Of a stretch of DNA of 64,000 bases, positions 7,757 to 16,454 are shown in pieces (the first letter of the stretch is position 1; each line of letters begins with the position of its first letter). The notes under the pieces were generated by a model. That model did no database searches. It was given only the letters and a program-made list of their open reading frames with translations, and had not been told where the DNA came from. Source of the stretch: Cellulosilyticum sp. I15G10I2. GTDB lineage: Bacteria; Bacillota; Clostridia; Lachnospirales; Cellulosilyticaceae. The position numbers were made by a program, and so were the translations under genes. Location of the stretch: positions 434,001 to 498,000 of the forward strand of contig NZ_FMMP01000006.1 in the NCBI RefSeq assembly GCF_900095725.1, given 5' to 3'.

Positions 7757-8064
7757 GCACTAATTTATAACATTTTTTATATTTCTGATAAAGGTATCTA
7801 AAAGATATGTGTTAAAAAGTGCAGTTGTAGATGTATTCCTTTTATAAAACAAGTTAAAATGTTCCGTATGAAAAAAATAAGTATATAAGGGGGAGGATAA
7901 ATACTTACAAAATTTTCACAAGTTTAACTATAAAAAATCATAAAAACAAGGCTGACATAAAATGACAGGTGCTTTAGGCGTATAGTTTCTTTATATTTAT
8001 TGATTTATAAAAGATTTAAATATATAATGATTTATATATATATTTAGCGTTATATAGCTATAAT

Positions 8065-8080
8065 TATCTTTTAAAAGATA
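8065..8080. repeat. Perfect 16-bp palindrome upstream of flgB
   Basis: TATCTTTTAAAAGATA is exactly palindromic and abuts TATAAT at 8081-8086. It could be an operator or a short RNA hairpin. No recognised binding-site family was matched. Confidence 0.45.
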
Positions 8081-8146
8081 TATAATGACAACATATAAAG
8101 ACAATACACAAAAAATATAAGCATATAATGAAGAGGGGGGACAAAT

Positions 8147-8515
8147 ATGGATTTGTTTCATAATATAGATATCATCAATAAAGCACTTGATGCAACCATG
8201 TTAAAATATAATGTTATAAGTGATAATATAAGTAATGTCGATACACCTGGTTATAAAAGAAAAGATGTAGTATTTGAAAGTCTTTTAGCAAAAGAAATAG
8301 ATAAAAAGGGAATAAAAAATATTAACAGCGACAACATTAATCCGGTGGTTTATATAGATAAGCAAAACTATATGTATAAAATGGACGGCAATAATATAGA
8401 CATAGACATTGAAATGGCTGAATCTGCAAAAGTAAAGCTTAAATATGATGCGCTCATTACGAGGACTTCAGCACAACTAAGCCGCTTTAAAACAATACTA
8501 CAAACGATTAAATAA
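8147..8515 (+). CDS. flgB: Flagellar basal-body rod protein FlgB
   Basis: FlgB forms the proximal rod of the flagellar basal body. The 122-residue protein has the N-terminal rod/hook-family motif NISNVDTPGYKRKDV (about residues 26-40) and a C-terminal region rich in alternating hydrophobic residues that packs into the rod core. It is slightly shorter than typical homologues. It is the first gene of the flagellar operon and starts after a strong AGAGGGGGG ribosome-binding site. Confidence 0.95.
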   Translation: MDLFHNIDIINKALDATMLKYNVISDNISNVDTPGYKRKDVVFESLLAKEIDKKGIKNINSDNINPVVYIDKQNYMYKMDGNNIDIDIEMAESAKVKLKYDALITRTSAQLSRFKTILQTIK

Positions 8516-8532
8516 TATCAGGAGGGGTAGAG

Positions 8533-8970
8533 ATGAGCTTTTTCGGTTCAATGGATACATCCACATCAGGTTTAACCGCGCAGAGATTAAGATTAGATGT
8601 GATTTCTCAAAACATAGCTAATAGCAATACGACAAGAACTCCAGAGGGAGGGCCTTATAGAAGAAAAGCAGTATTATTTGAGCCTATTAATAACCAAGAA
8701 AGTTTTAATAATGTTCTAAATAAATATACAAGTTCTAAAAATAATGGGGTAAGAGTGTCACAAATTATAGATGATAATAAGCCTTTTCCTATAGTATATG
8801 ATCCAACACATCCAGATGCAGACGAGAGAGGCTATGTTCAGCTTCCTAATGTTAATATGATAGAAGAAATGGTTAATATGATTTCTGCAAGCCGTTCATA
8901 TGAAGCGAATGTTACAGCATTTAACGCAATGAAAGCCATGGTTGGTAAGGCACTCGAAATTGGAAAATAA
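8533..8970 (+). CDS. flgC: Flagellar basal-body rod protein FlgC
   Basis: FlgC is the second proximal rod component. The 145-residue sequence starts with the rod signature (TSGLTAQRLRLDVISQNIANSNT) and contains YDPTHPDADERGYVQLPNVN, which is typical of FlgC, before the C-terminal helix MVNMISASRSYEANV. It follows flgB by 17 bp with an AGGAGG site. Confidence 0.96.
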   Translation: MSFFGSMDTSTSGLTAQRLRLDVISQNIANSNTTRTPEGGPYRRKAVLFEPINNQESFNNVLNKYTSSKNNGVRVSQIIDDNKPFPIVYDPTHPDADERGYVQLPNVNMIEEMVNMISASRSYEANVTAFNAMKAMVGKALEIGK

Positions 8971-8987
8971 CAGTAGGAGGAATATAA

Positions 8988-9296
8988 ATGATACAAGCTA
9001 TACAGCAACTACAAGGAGCTTCCTTGGGTGTAAACAAATTAAGTAGTAATACAAATTTGACGAGTGATACTAGTTTTGTAGACTCCTTTGAAGCTGCTAA
9101 GAAGTTATTGCAGGAAACAAATGAAGCTGAAAAAATTGCCAGTGAGTATACATATGATTTTATCACAGGTAAAAATGACAATATACATAGTTTAATGATC
9201 GCTCAAGAAAAATCTAGTATTTTACTACAATTTACAATGCAAGTTAGAAATCAAGTAATTGATGCTTATAAAGAAATAATGAGACTCCCAATCTAG
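8988..9296 (+). CDS. fliE: Flagellar hook-basal body protein FliE
   Basis: FliE joins the MS ring to the rod. This 102-residue protein shows the family's C-terminal pattern, from DNIHSLMIAQEKSSILLQFTMQVRN to the end at about residue 102, which forms a helical hairpin. The N-terminal half is variable, as usual. It sits between flgC and fliF, its normal position. Confidence 0.93.
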   Translation: MIQAIQQLQGASLGVNKLSSNTNLTSDTSFVDSFEAAKKLLQETNEAEKIASEYTYDFITGKNDNIHSLMIAQEKSSILLQFTMQVRNQVIDAYKEIMRLPI

Positions 9297-9326
9297 TACC
9301 TGATTCAAAAGGAATGAGGTGAATTC

Positions 9327-10913
9327 ATGCAGGAAACATTTGAACAAATATCGAATCAGGTCACCGAAAAATGGGGAGAACTTTCTAAAGCACAAAGAAT
9401 AAAAATATATATAGGTGTAGTAGCGCTAATTGTTACTATAGGCATTATTGGCTTTTTAGCTAAGCCGGAGAATAAAATTCTATACCGCAACATTGATTTA
9501 AAACAAGCATCTGAAGTAACAGCTGTTTTATCAGAGCAAAAAATAAAATATAAACTTTTAGACGGTGGGACGACTATAGAGGTCGATGAAAAGCAGTTTA
9601 ATGAAGCAAAGCTTGTACTCGCACGAGAAAATGTCCCAAAAGGACAATATACTTTTGATGATGCCATTACAAATAGTATGTCTACAACTCAAGATGAGAA
9701 AAAGGCAAAAATGAATCATCTTAAAAAAGTGGAACTTGAGAGTTTACTAGAATCTATTGATTCTATTCAAAAAGCACAGGTTACTTTAGTTATACCAGAA
9801 GAGAAAAATTCGTTTATTCAATCAAAACAACAAAGCAGTGCAAGTGTTGTTCTGACGCTGAACAAAGAGCTTACTTCACAAGAAGCAGAACTCGTAGCCA
9901 GGCTTGTAGCGAGTGGTGTGCAAAATTTAGACATGGGGAAAATAACAATTATAGATTCTAATGGAAAGAATGTATTTGTCGGATCAGATGAGGGGAATCT
10001 TGCGCTTGGGAAACAGCAAGAACTTAAAGGCGCTGCTGAAAGTTCTATCAAGTCTAAGATTATAGAACTTTTAGGCATTATGTATGATGATGTAAGAATT
10101 GGATCTAACCTTGTGCTGAATTTTGATCGGTATGAAGAAGTTAAAGAAGAATATACGCCACAGTTTGAAGAAAACAGCAGAGGGATTATACAAAAAGAAA
10201 ATGTTTCAAGTTCTTCATCTAAAAACACTCAAAATGGGGCAGAACCTGGAGTGGCTAATAATGGGGGAGATGCACCTAATTATCAAATTGGTAATGGAAC
10301 GAATGGAGAAAGTAAGTCGGATACTAAAGAAGTAACATATGTTACTGATAAAAAGGTATCAACTTCTGTTAAAAATGTAGGAGATATTGATTTTAAAGCA
10401 TCTTCTTTAGCAGTAAGTTTATTTAAAAACAAACTTTATCAGCAGCAGACAATCGAACCTACTCTTGCGGGGATGACGTGGGAGCAATTTAAAGAGCAAA
10501 ATAAGGATCAAAAAATTATTGCTGTCGATGAAGCAACGGTAGCTTCAATTAAAAGTGCAACCGGCATAGATAACGTGGTTGTACAAGCCTATGAGAAACC
10601 TATTTTTGTTGATCAAGAACCTTATAGTATAAATTATAAAGATTACTTACCATTTATACTTATTCTGCTGATACTTATTATGATTGTTATTGCAGTTATG
10701 AAGTTTAGAAAACATGAAGACGTTGTAGAAGTAGAACCAGAACTTGAAGTAGAAGAAATGTTAAAAGCAGCAAAAGATCAAGTGGAATTAGATGAAATTG
10801 AGCTGAAGGAAACACTGGAAACGAAACGTCAAATTGATAAATTTGTAGATGAAAAACCAGAAGCCGTAGCGAACTTATTACGCAATTGGTTGACAGAAGA
10901 TGATTGGGAGTGA
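9327..10913 (+). CDS. fliF: Flagellar MS-ring protein FliF
   Basis: FliF builds the MS ring, the membrane platform for the motor and export gate. The 528-residue protein has a membrane segment at about residues 26-44, two YscJ/ring-building regions (FLAKPENKILYRNIDLKQASEV onward), a long Asn/Gly/Ser-rich periplasmic linker around 290-340, a second membrane segment near 445-467, and an acidic C-terminal tail ending NLLRNWLTEDDWE that binds FliG. Its stop overlaps the fliG reading frame. Confidence 0.96.
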   Translation: MQETFEQISNQVTEKWGELSKAQRIKIYIGVVALIVTIGIIGFLAKPENKILYRNIDLKQASEVTAVLSEQKIKYKLLDGGTTIEVDEKQFNEAKLVLARENVPKGQYTFDDAITNSMSTTQDEKKAKMNHLKKVELESLLESIDSIQKAQVTLVIPEEKNSFIQSKQQSSASVVLTLNKELTSQEAELVARLVASGVQNLDMGKITIIDSNGKNVFVGSDEGNLALGKQQELKGAAESSIKSKIIELLGIMYDDVRIGSNLVLNFDRYEEVKEEYTPQFEENSRGIIQKENVSSSSSKNTQNGAEPGVANNGGDAPNYQIGNGTNGESKSDTKEVTYVTDKKVSTSVKNVGDIDFKASSLAVSLFKNKLYQQQTIEPTLAGMTWEQFKEQNKDQKIIAVDEATVASIKSATGIDNVVVQAYEKPIFVDQEPYSINYKDYLPFILILLILIMIVIAVMKFRKHEDVVEVEPELEVEEMLKAAKDQVELDEIELKETLETKRQIDKFVDEKPEAVANLLRNWLTEDDWE

Positions 10914-10918
10914 TGAGT

Positions 10919-11926
10919 TTGGCAAAAGAGCAGTATACAAGTAAACAAAAAGCAGCAATGTTACTCATAGCACTAGGGCCAGAAAAATCAGCAAAAATAT
11001 TTAAGTATTTAAAAGAAGAAGATATAGAACAATTAACACTTGAGATTGCCAGTATTAAGGCAGTCTCACCTAAAGCAAAAGAGGAAGTTCTTCAAGAATT
11101 TTACGAGATGTGCTTAGCGCAAGAGTATATAGCTGAGGGTGGCATAGGTTACGCTAAGCAGCTTCTTGAAAAAGCCTTAGGTTCAGATAAAGCAGTAGAA
11201 GTTATTAATAAACTTACTGTTTCACTACAAGTCAGACCGTTTGAATTTGCAAGAAAAACGGATGCAACACAGTTAGTTAACTTTATTCAAAACGAACATC
11301 CGCAAACAATAGCTTTGATTCTGTCCTATTTAAAACCATCACAGGCTGCACTTATCATTAGATCTCTTCCGCCTGATATGCAGTCTGATACTGCAAGAAG
11401 AATTGCACTAATGGATCGCGCGTCGCCAGATGTGATTAGTCAAATAGAACGTGAATTTGAAAAAAGGCTCTCTACACTTGTATCAGAAGATTTTGCAACT
11501 ATTGGAGGCATTGACTCTATCGTTGAGATTATCAATCAGGTAGATCGAGGAACAGAGAAAAATATTATGGAAAACTTAGAAATTGAAGATCCAGAACTCG
11601 CAGAAGTCATTAAAAAACGTATGTTTGTATTTGAAGACATTACTACACTTGATAATAAATCTATACAGAGAGTGTTACGTGAAGTTGATAATCATGAGTT
11701 AGCTATTGCACTTAAGGGAGCAGGAGATTCTGTTAAACAGATAATTATGAGTAATATATCTAAGCGTCTTGCAGCTATGATCGAAGAAGACTTAGAATAT
11801 ATGGGACCAAAACGTGTTAAAGAAATTGAAGATGCTCAACAGAAGATTGTTAATATTATTCGTAAACTAGAAGATGCGGGTGAAATCATTATATCCCGTG
11901 GAGCAGGAGATGAGGTTGTTGTCTAG
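10919..11926 (+). CDS. fliG: Flagellar motor switch protein FliG
   Basis: FliG is the rotor protein that contacts MotA and sets torque and direction. It has the N-terminal FliF-binding domain (KQKAAMLLIALGPEKSAKIF), the middle EHPQTIALILSYL domain and a C-terminal charged torque helix region near GGIDSIVEIINQVDRGTEK. The start is uncertain. TTG at 10919 has GGGAG at 10906-10910 with ideal 8-nt spacing and gives MAKEQYTSKQ (335 residues). ATG at 10913 overlaps the fliF stop but is only 2 nt from that site, and TTG at 10904 is also open. The family call itself is firm. Confidence 0.95.
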   Translation: MAKEQYTSKQKAAMLLIALGPEKSAKIFKYLKEEDIEQLTLEIASIKAVSPKAKEEVLQEFYEMCLAQEYIAEGGIGYAKQLLEKALGSDKAVEVINKLTVSLQVRPFEFARKTDATQLVNFIQNEHPQTIALILSYLKPSQAALIIRSLPPDMQSDTARRIALMDRASPDVISQIEREFEKRLSTLVSEDFATIGGIDSIVEIINQVDRGTEKNIMENLEIEDPELAEVIKKRMFVFEDITTLDNKSIQRVLREVDNHELAIALKGAGDSVKQIIMSNISKRLAAMIEEDLEYMGPKRVKEIEDAQQKIVNIIRKLEDAGEIIISRGAGDEVVV

Positions 11927-12665
11927 TATCATAAAAGGTGGAAGAATAAGAAACCAAACGGTTATAAATTTATCAGAACGATTACAAATTACCCAAGTCG
12001 AATATGAACGTTCTGAACCTCTAGATGATGAAGCAGTACTAGGCGAGCAAGGACCAGAAGCAATAAGCCTGATGCATTTAGAGGCGCAAAATTTATTAGA
12101 TGAAGCGCAGCAAAAAGCGGAAATCATAATCAATAATGCGCTAAAAGAAGCAGAAGAGATTAGAAAAGAGGCTGCATTTGAAAAAACTAATTTATTGGAA
12201 GATGCTTCTAATAAGCACCAGCTTTTTTTAGAGCAAGCAAGAGAAGAGGCTGCACAAATAGTAAAGAATGCCTACCAAGAAAAAGAGCAAATTATAAACA
12301 GTACAGAGCCAGAGCTTGCACAGACCTTAATAGCCTTGTTGCAGTACTTAGTTGGAGAAGAAGTATATCATAATACTGGATGGGTACGCTGTATTATCAA
12401 GCGTATGCTGGCAAATGATGTATTTAAGAAAGATATTAAAGTATATGTTTCGCCTGAGGTTTACAATAGGTTAACTGATTCGGAAAAAGAAAGTTTAATG
12501 TCTATTAAAGAAGAGGTTACCTTGCAAGTATCAGAAGCATTAAGTAATACGGCGTGTAAAGTCGAAACACAAGAAGGTGCTATTGAATATGATGTAGTAG
12601 ATGGGTTAGATCAAGTTATATCAGATCTTAAAATATTACAAAATTTAAAGCAGGAGAATTTATGA
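11910..12665 (+). CDS. fliH: Flagellar assembly protein FliH
   Basis: FliH is the peripheral stalk-like regulator that holds the export ATPase FliI. The protein of about 250 residues has a variable N terminus, a long Glu/Ala/Lys-rich coiled coil (about 55-130), and a C-terminal domain resembling ATP synthase delta/b subunits (TLIALLQYLVGEEVYHNTGWVRCIIKRML). It overlaps the end of fliG. Possible starts are ATG 11910, TTG 11916 and TTG 11919; AGGAG at 11905-11909 favours a TTG start, giving a protein beginning near SSIIKGGRI. Confidence 0.88.
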   Translation: MRLLSSIIKGGRIRNQTVINLSERLQITQVEYERSEPLDDEAVLGEQGPEAISLMHLEAQNLLDEAQQKAEIIINNALKEAEEIRKEAAFEKTNLLEDASNKHQLFLEQAREEAAQIVKNAYQEKEQIINSTEPELAQTLIALLQYLVGEEVYHNTGWVRCIIKRMLANDVFKKDIKVYVSPEVYNRLTDSEKESLMSIKEEVTLQVSEALSNTACKVETQEGAIEYDVVDGLDQVISDLKILQNLKQENL

Positions 12666-13963
12666 TTGACTTAAAGAAATATTTAGATATTACCAACAAG
12701 CAATTGTGGACTTACACAGGTCAAGTAACTAAAGTAATTGGGATGGCAATAGAATCTTTAGGTCCTTTTGTAAATATAGGCGATATATGCTGTATTGAAG
12801 CTGCTGGAGGTCAAAAACAAGTCTTAGCAGAAGTTGTTGGGTTTAAGGAGAAACACATTTTGCTTATGCCGCTTGGTAATCTAGAAGGTATTGGTCCAGG
12901 GTGCAAAGTTAAATCATTTGGAGATAAACTTAATATTAAAGTAGGGGAACAGTTATTAGGCCAAGTCGTAAATTGGCAAGCGGAACCGATAAGTGGAGAA
13001 AAAATAGATTGCAGAGACAGCATGCCTCTCGAAAACACAGCGCCTAATCCATTAACCAGAAAAAGAATTACTTCTAATATGGAGCTTGGTATTAGAACTA
13101 TTGATGGTATGCTCAGTATTGGAAAAGGTCAAAGAATAGGTATTTTTGCAGGAAGTGGCGTAGGAAAAAGTACACTATTAGGAATGATCGCAAGAAATGC
13201 CTTATCAGATGTTAATATCATCGCTTTAATTGGCGAGCGAGGCAGAGAAGTAAGAGAGTTTTTAGAAAAAGACTTAAAAGAAGAAGGGCTTAAAAGATCA
13301 ATTGTCGTAGTAGCAACATCAGATCAACCTGCTCTTATACGATTAAAGGCTGCACAAACAGCTACAGCATTGGCCGAATATTTTAGAGATCAAGGAAAAG
13401 ATGTGCTCTTAATGATGGATTCTTTAACAAGATTCTCTATGGCACAAAGAGAAATAGGACTTGCGACAGGTGAACCTCCCGTTTCAAGAGGGTATACACC
13501 ATCAGTTTTTGCTGTTATGCCTAAGTTATTAGAGAGAGCTGGCAACTCAGATAAAGGTAGTATAACTGGGATGTATACTGTACTTGTAGACGGTGATGAC
13601 TTTAATGAGCCTATTACAGATACAGCAAGGGGTATATTAGATGGACATATTGTTTTGTCAAGAAAATTGGCTAACAAAGGGCATTATCCAGCTATAGATG
13701 TACTAGCAAGCATATCAAGAGTTATGAATGATATCGTAACTGAAGAACATAAGGGTCTGGCGATAGAAATCAAAAAGCATATGGCTATTTATAAAGAATC
13801 AGAAGACCTTATTAATGTAGGTGCTTATAACAAAGGCAGTAATAAAGAAATTGATAAAGCGATTGAAAAAATAGGCAAGATTAATCAATTTTTATGCCAA
13901 TCCGTTCATGATAAAGTTGATTTTCAAAATACTTTGGAACATATGAAAAAAATTATTAATTAG
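12662..13963 (+). CDS. fliI: Flagellum-specific ATP synthase FliI
   Basis: FliI is the hexameric ATPase that energises delivery of substrates to the flagellar type III export gate. The 433-residue protein resembles the F1 beta subunit. It has Walker A GSGVGKST at residues 164-171, a Walker B region VLLMMDSLTR near 245-255, and the signature GEPPVSRGYTPSVF. It overlaps fliH by four bases (ATGA), which implies translational coupling. Confidence 0.97.
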   Translation: MIDLKKYLDITNKQLWTYTGQVTKVIGMAIESLGPFVNIGDICCIEAAGGQKQVLAEVVGFKEKHILLMPLGNLEGIGPGCKVKSFGDKLNIKVGEQLLGQVVNWQAEPISGEKIDCRDSMPLENTAPNPLTRKRITSNMELGIRTIDGMLSIGKGQRIGIFAGSGVGKSTLLGMIARNALSDVNIIALIGERGREVREFLEKDLKEEGLKRSIVVVATSDQPALIRLKAAQTATALAEYFRDQGKDVLLMMDSLTRFSMAQREIGLATGEPPVSRGYTPSVFAVMPKLLERAGNSDKGSITGMYTVLVDGDDFNEPITDTARGILDGHIVLSRKLANKGHYPAIDVLASISRVMNDIVTEEHKGLAIEIKKHMAIYKESEDLINVGAYNKGSNKEIDKAIEKIGKINQFLCQSVHDKVDFQNTLEHMKKIIN

Positions 13964-13974
13964 GAGGGAAGTGA

Positions 13975-14424
13975 ATGTTTAAATTTGAACTTAATTCAGT
14001 TCTTTCGCTAAAAGAAAAAGTAGAAGATACTAAAAAAAGAGAATTAGGGGCTGCAAGTACGCATAAAGAGGGTTTAGAACAACAAAAAGAAATATTAGTT
14101 ACTGAACATGATGGCCTATATAATGCAATCAAAGCAAATACCTGTGCAGATTTTGATATTAAACAGATTAGAACACTCAATAGATATTCACATCATATTA
14201 AAAAGCGAATTAAACAAGCAGAAAATGATATTAATAAAGCACAAGAAGTGGTTGAACAAAAACGTGATGAACTGCTTCAAGCAATGAAAGAAAGAAAAAT
14301 ACTTGAGAAGTTAAAAGAAATAAAACTTGAACATTATGTGATAGAAGCTAAGAGAACTGAGCAGCTATTAATAGATGAAATGGTGAGTTACAAGTATGGA
14401 GAAGCAAGAAGGAGCGAGGCATAA
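13975..14424 (+). CDS. fliJ: Flagellar export chaperone FliJ
   Basis: This 149-residue protein is almost entirely a two-helix coiled coil. It begins with FKFELNSVLSLKEKVEDTKKRELG, the FliJ-like start. FliJ links FliI to the FlhA gate, in the manner of the gamma subunit of F1. Its position directly after fliI and its length support the call. Confidence 0.9.
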   Translation: MFKFELNSVLSLKEKVEDTKKRELGAASTHKEGLEQQKEILVTEHDGLYNAIKANTCADFDIKQIRTLNRYSHHIKKRIKQAENDINKAQEVVEQKRDELLQAMKERKILEKLKEIKLEHYVIEAKRTEQLLIDEMVSYKYGEARRSEA

Positions 14425-14425
14425 A

Positions 14426-15166
14426 ATGGCTAATAAAAACTCAAAATCAATAGAACTAGAGGCAAAACCTTCTCCAATTGAACCGAAGAAGAACAAAAAA
14501 GGTAAACAACTTCTTGTGTTTGTTGTTATTTTGGCTGTCGTGGGAATTGTTGGATTCGTATTTCGAAAGCAATTAGGACAGTTTCTTGCAGCGAATCTTA
14601 AAAATGTACCTATAGTGGGGTCAGTATTTAAAGAAGAGAGTGATCCATACCTCAACATTACTAAAGAGCAGCTTATTCAGGAATTAGAAGTGAAAAAAAC
14701 AGAACAAACGAATTTAGATCAAAGGATAAAAAGTTTACAAGAACAGAATGAAATATTAGAGCAAAGAATAACCGACTTAAAAGAATATGAAGTAAAGCAC
14801 GAGGATTTTTTAAACCAGAAAGAAGCATGGGATAAGGAAGTTGCTAAAACTAACCCTAATATGTTTCTAGAACAATTTGAAAAAATGTATCCTGAAACAA
14901 TGGAAAAAATATATAAGGATATTAAAATAGATACGCAAATTACAAAAGCACAGAAACAATTTGCAACGACTATAGCTCAAATGGAACCTGAACAAGCAGC
15001 ACGTGCTCTAGAAATACTCATTCCTACTGATCCAGAGCTTATTAAATTGATATTTGCAAGTATGGAACAAGAAAGAAAGTCGTTAATACTAAATAATATG
15101 CTATCAAGCAATGCTGCAACAGTCATTAAGTTATTATCGCCTGATGTTACACTGACTAATGAATAG
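14426..15166 (+). CDS. ylxF: YlxF/MotE-family membrane protein with MgtE_N-like end
   Basis: This protein has about 246 residues and lies between fliJ and fliK, the position of ylxF in Bacillus. After a Lys-rich cytoplasmic start there is one membrane segment (about 27-46), a coiled coil (about 80-125), and a C-terminal helical domain (about 165-240; QAARALEILIPTDPELIKLIF) like the N-terminal domain of MgtE. In related bacteria MotE-like proteins stabilise or chaperone MotB-type stator subunits. ATG at 14426 is preferred over an upstream in-frame start because GAGG at 14416-14419 is well placed. Confidence 0.8.
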   Translation: MANKNSKSIELEAKPSPIEPKKNKKGKQLLVFVVILAVVGIVGFVFRKQLGQFLAANLKNVPIVGSVFKEESDPYLNITKEQLIQELEVKKTEQTNLDQRIKSLQEQNEILEQRITDLKEYEVKHEDFLNQKEAWDKEVAKTNPNMFLEQFEKMYPETMEKIYKDIKIDTQITKAQKQFATTIAQMEPEQAARALEILIPTDPELIKLIFASMEQERKSLILNNMLSSNAATVIKLLSPDVTLTNE

Positions 15167-15176
15167 GAGGGATAGA

Positions 15177-16442
15177 ATGGATAATATAAATATTAACCTG
15201 CTGGCACCTAGTACTCAAGAATCTAAAACTGACAAGATAAGTGTTAAAACCACTCCAAACAATGCGCAAGAGAGTAAGAATACTTTTGATAATCAGCTTA
15301 GCCGCATAAAAAACAAGGAGGTTAAGTTATCAAAGAGTGTCCTTAAAGATGCTGTCAAAGATATCCCCATAAATAAACCTGTTGAAATTAAAAAAATGGA
15401 TGAAGAGGCAAATCAAGAGGTTGTATGCCAAATGATTCTAACACTTATCAATAATGTTTTAGACATACCTTTAGAGCGTATAGAGCAAGTATTAGAAGAT
15501 ATGAATATTACGCCTTTGGATTTAATAAACCAAGACATATTTAAGACGTTTTTAACACAGGCTTATCCGAGTTATGATGAACATCAATTATTATTTAATG
15601 AAGAGGGGTTAAAGGATGTCAGTAAGTTATTTGTGAAGCTTGAACAGATAGGTGAAATGATAGAGGGGAATCAAAGTCATATACTTATTGAAAAGTTAGT
15701 CATACAAGATCATGTTGTAAGAACCTCCATTGTGCAAATAGATGCGACGGCGCAAGCACCAGAAGAAACAGCGCAGGATACAACTAGTTCACAGGTTATT
15801 ATACAAACGTCCCTCCCCAAAAATCTAACAGGCGAACCCCTATTAAAAGAGGCAATAACAGAAGAACTCATGCCAGACGGTAATTTAGAAGATGGGATAT
15901 TTAATCTTCAACAAACAGGACTTGGCATGAATATACCAATACAATCTTTTAATACAGCAGTAGGTGCAAAACTATGGAATACAGAAAACACACAGGCTGA
16001 ACATGCACAGTTTGTACATAGTGAATCTATAACGCATCAGATTATTAATAAGCTAGACATTACTTCCTTGGGTAATACAAAAGAGATTTCAATGGAGCTT
16101 TCCCCTAAAGAACTGGGTAATCTATCTATTAAGTTGGTAGAAAGCAATGGTGTACTTGTTGCAAGTATCCGCGTTGATAATGAAAAAACAAAAGAGTTAC
16201 TTTTAAACGAAGTTGCTCAGCTTAAGCAAACTTTAGAAAGTCAAGGGTTATCAGTAAGTGAAGTAAAAGTTGATATCAGACAAAACCCTCATCATTCTCA
16301 GATGGAGCAACAAAAACAAAAATCCACAAGGCGTATTCAGGAACTTATTGATAAACATTTAATAGAAGAACCAAGTGAACAGATGCAGGTAGATGAGAAA
16401 ACGGGAGAACTTATTGAGACAGAAGTTAATTATATGGTCTAA
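15177..16442 (+). CDS. fliK: Flagellar hook-length control protein FliK
   Basis: FliK measures hook length and triggers the switch of export specificity. The 421-residue protein has a long variable, low-complexity N-terminal part. A conserved C-terminal hook domain follows (about 290-365), containing ISMELSPKELGNLSIKL and QTLESQGLSVSEVKVDI. ATG 15177 is chosen because AGGAGG lies at 15165-15170; the longer in-frame start at 15159 would place the ribosome site inside the gene. It directly precedes flgD. Confidence 0.9.
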   Translation: MDNININLLAPSTQESKTDKISVKTTPNNAQESKNTFDNQLSRIKNKEVKLSKSVLKDAVKDIPINKPVEIKKMDEEANQEVVCQMILTLINNVLDIPLERIEQVLEDMNITPLDLINQDIFKTFLTQAYPSYDEHQLLFNEEGLKDVSKLFVKLEQIGEMIEGNQSHILIEKLVIQDHVVRTSIVQIDATAQAPEETAQDTTSSQVIIQTSLPKNLTGEPLLKEAITEELMPDGNLEDGIFNLQQTGLGMNIPIQSFNTAVGAKLWNTENTQAEHAQFVHSESITHQIINKLDITSLGNTKEISMELSPKELGNLSIKLVESNGVLVASIRVDNEKTKELLLNEVAQLKQTLESQGLSVSEVKVDIRQNPHHSQMEQQKQKSTRRIQELIDKHLIEEPSEQMQVDEKTGELIETEVNYMV

Positions 16443-16454
16443 GGGAGGTTGCAC

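Larger units (their letters stand above)
7257..8146 (+). other. Flagellar operon leader region without protein genes
   Basis: No convincing protein gene lies in this stretch on either strand. It holds a sigma-A promoter (7351-7380), a class I c-di-GMP riboswitch (about 7460-7552), a short AT-only hairpin (7624-7642), an intrinsic terminator (7720-7756), a six-codon open frame (7868-7888) followed by a strong but orphan Shine-Dalgarno sequence, and a 16-bp perfect palindrome (8065-8080) beside a TATAAT. The last 390 bases are very AT-rich. Confidence 0.8.

Noticed and set aside
8533-8970. Similar N-terminal motifs in flgB, flgC and flgE as a gene duplication
   Set aside because: These are the shared rod/hook family signatures and are expected.
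9818-10228. Leftward open frame of 136 codons inside fliF
   Set aside because: It is antisense to fliF with Ser-rich composition typical of shadow frames in AT-rich genomes.
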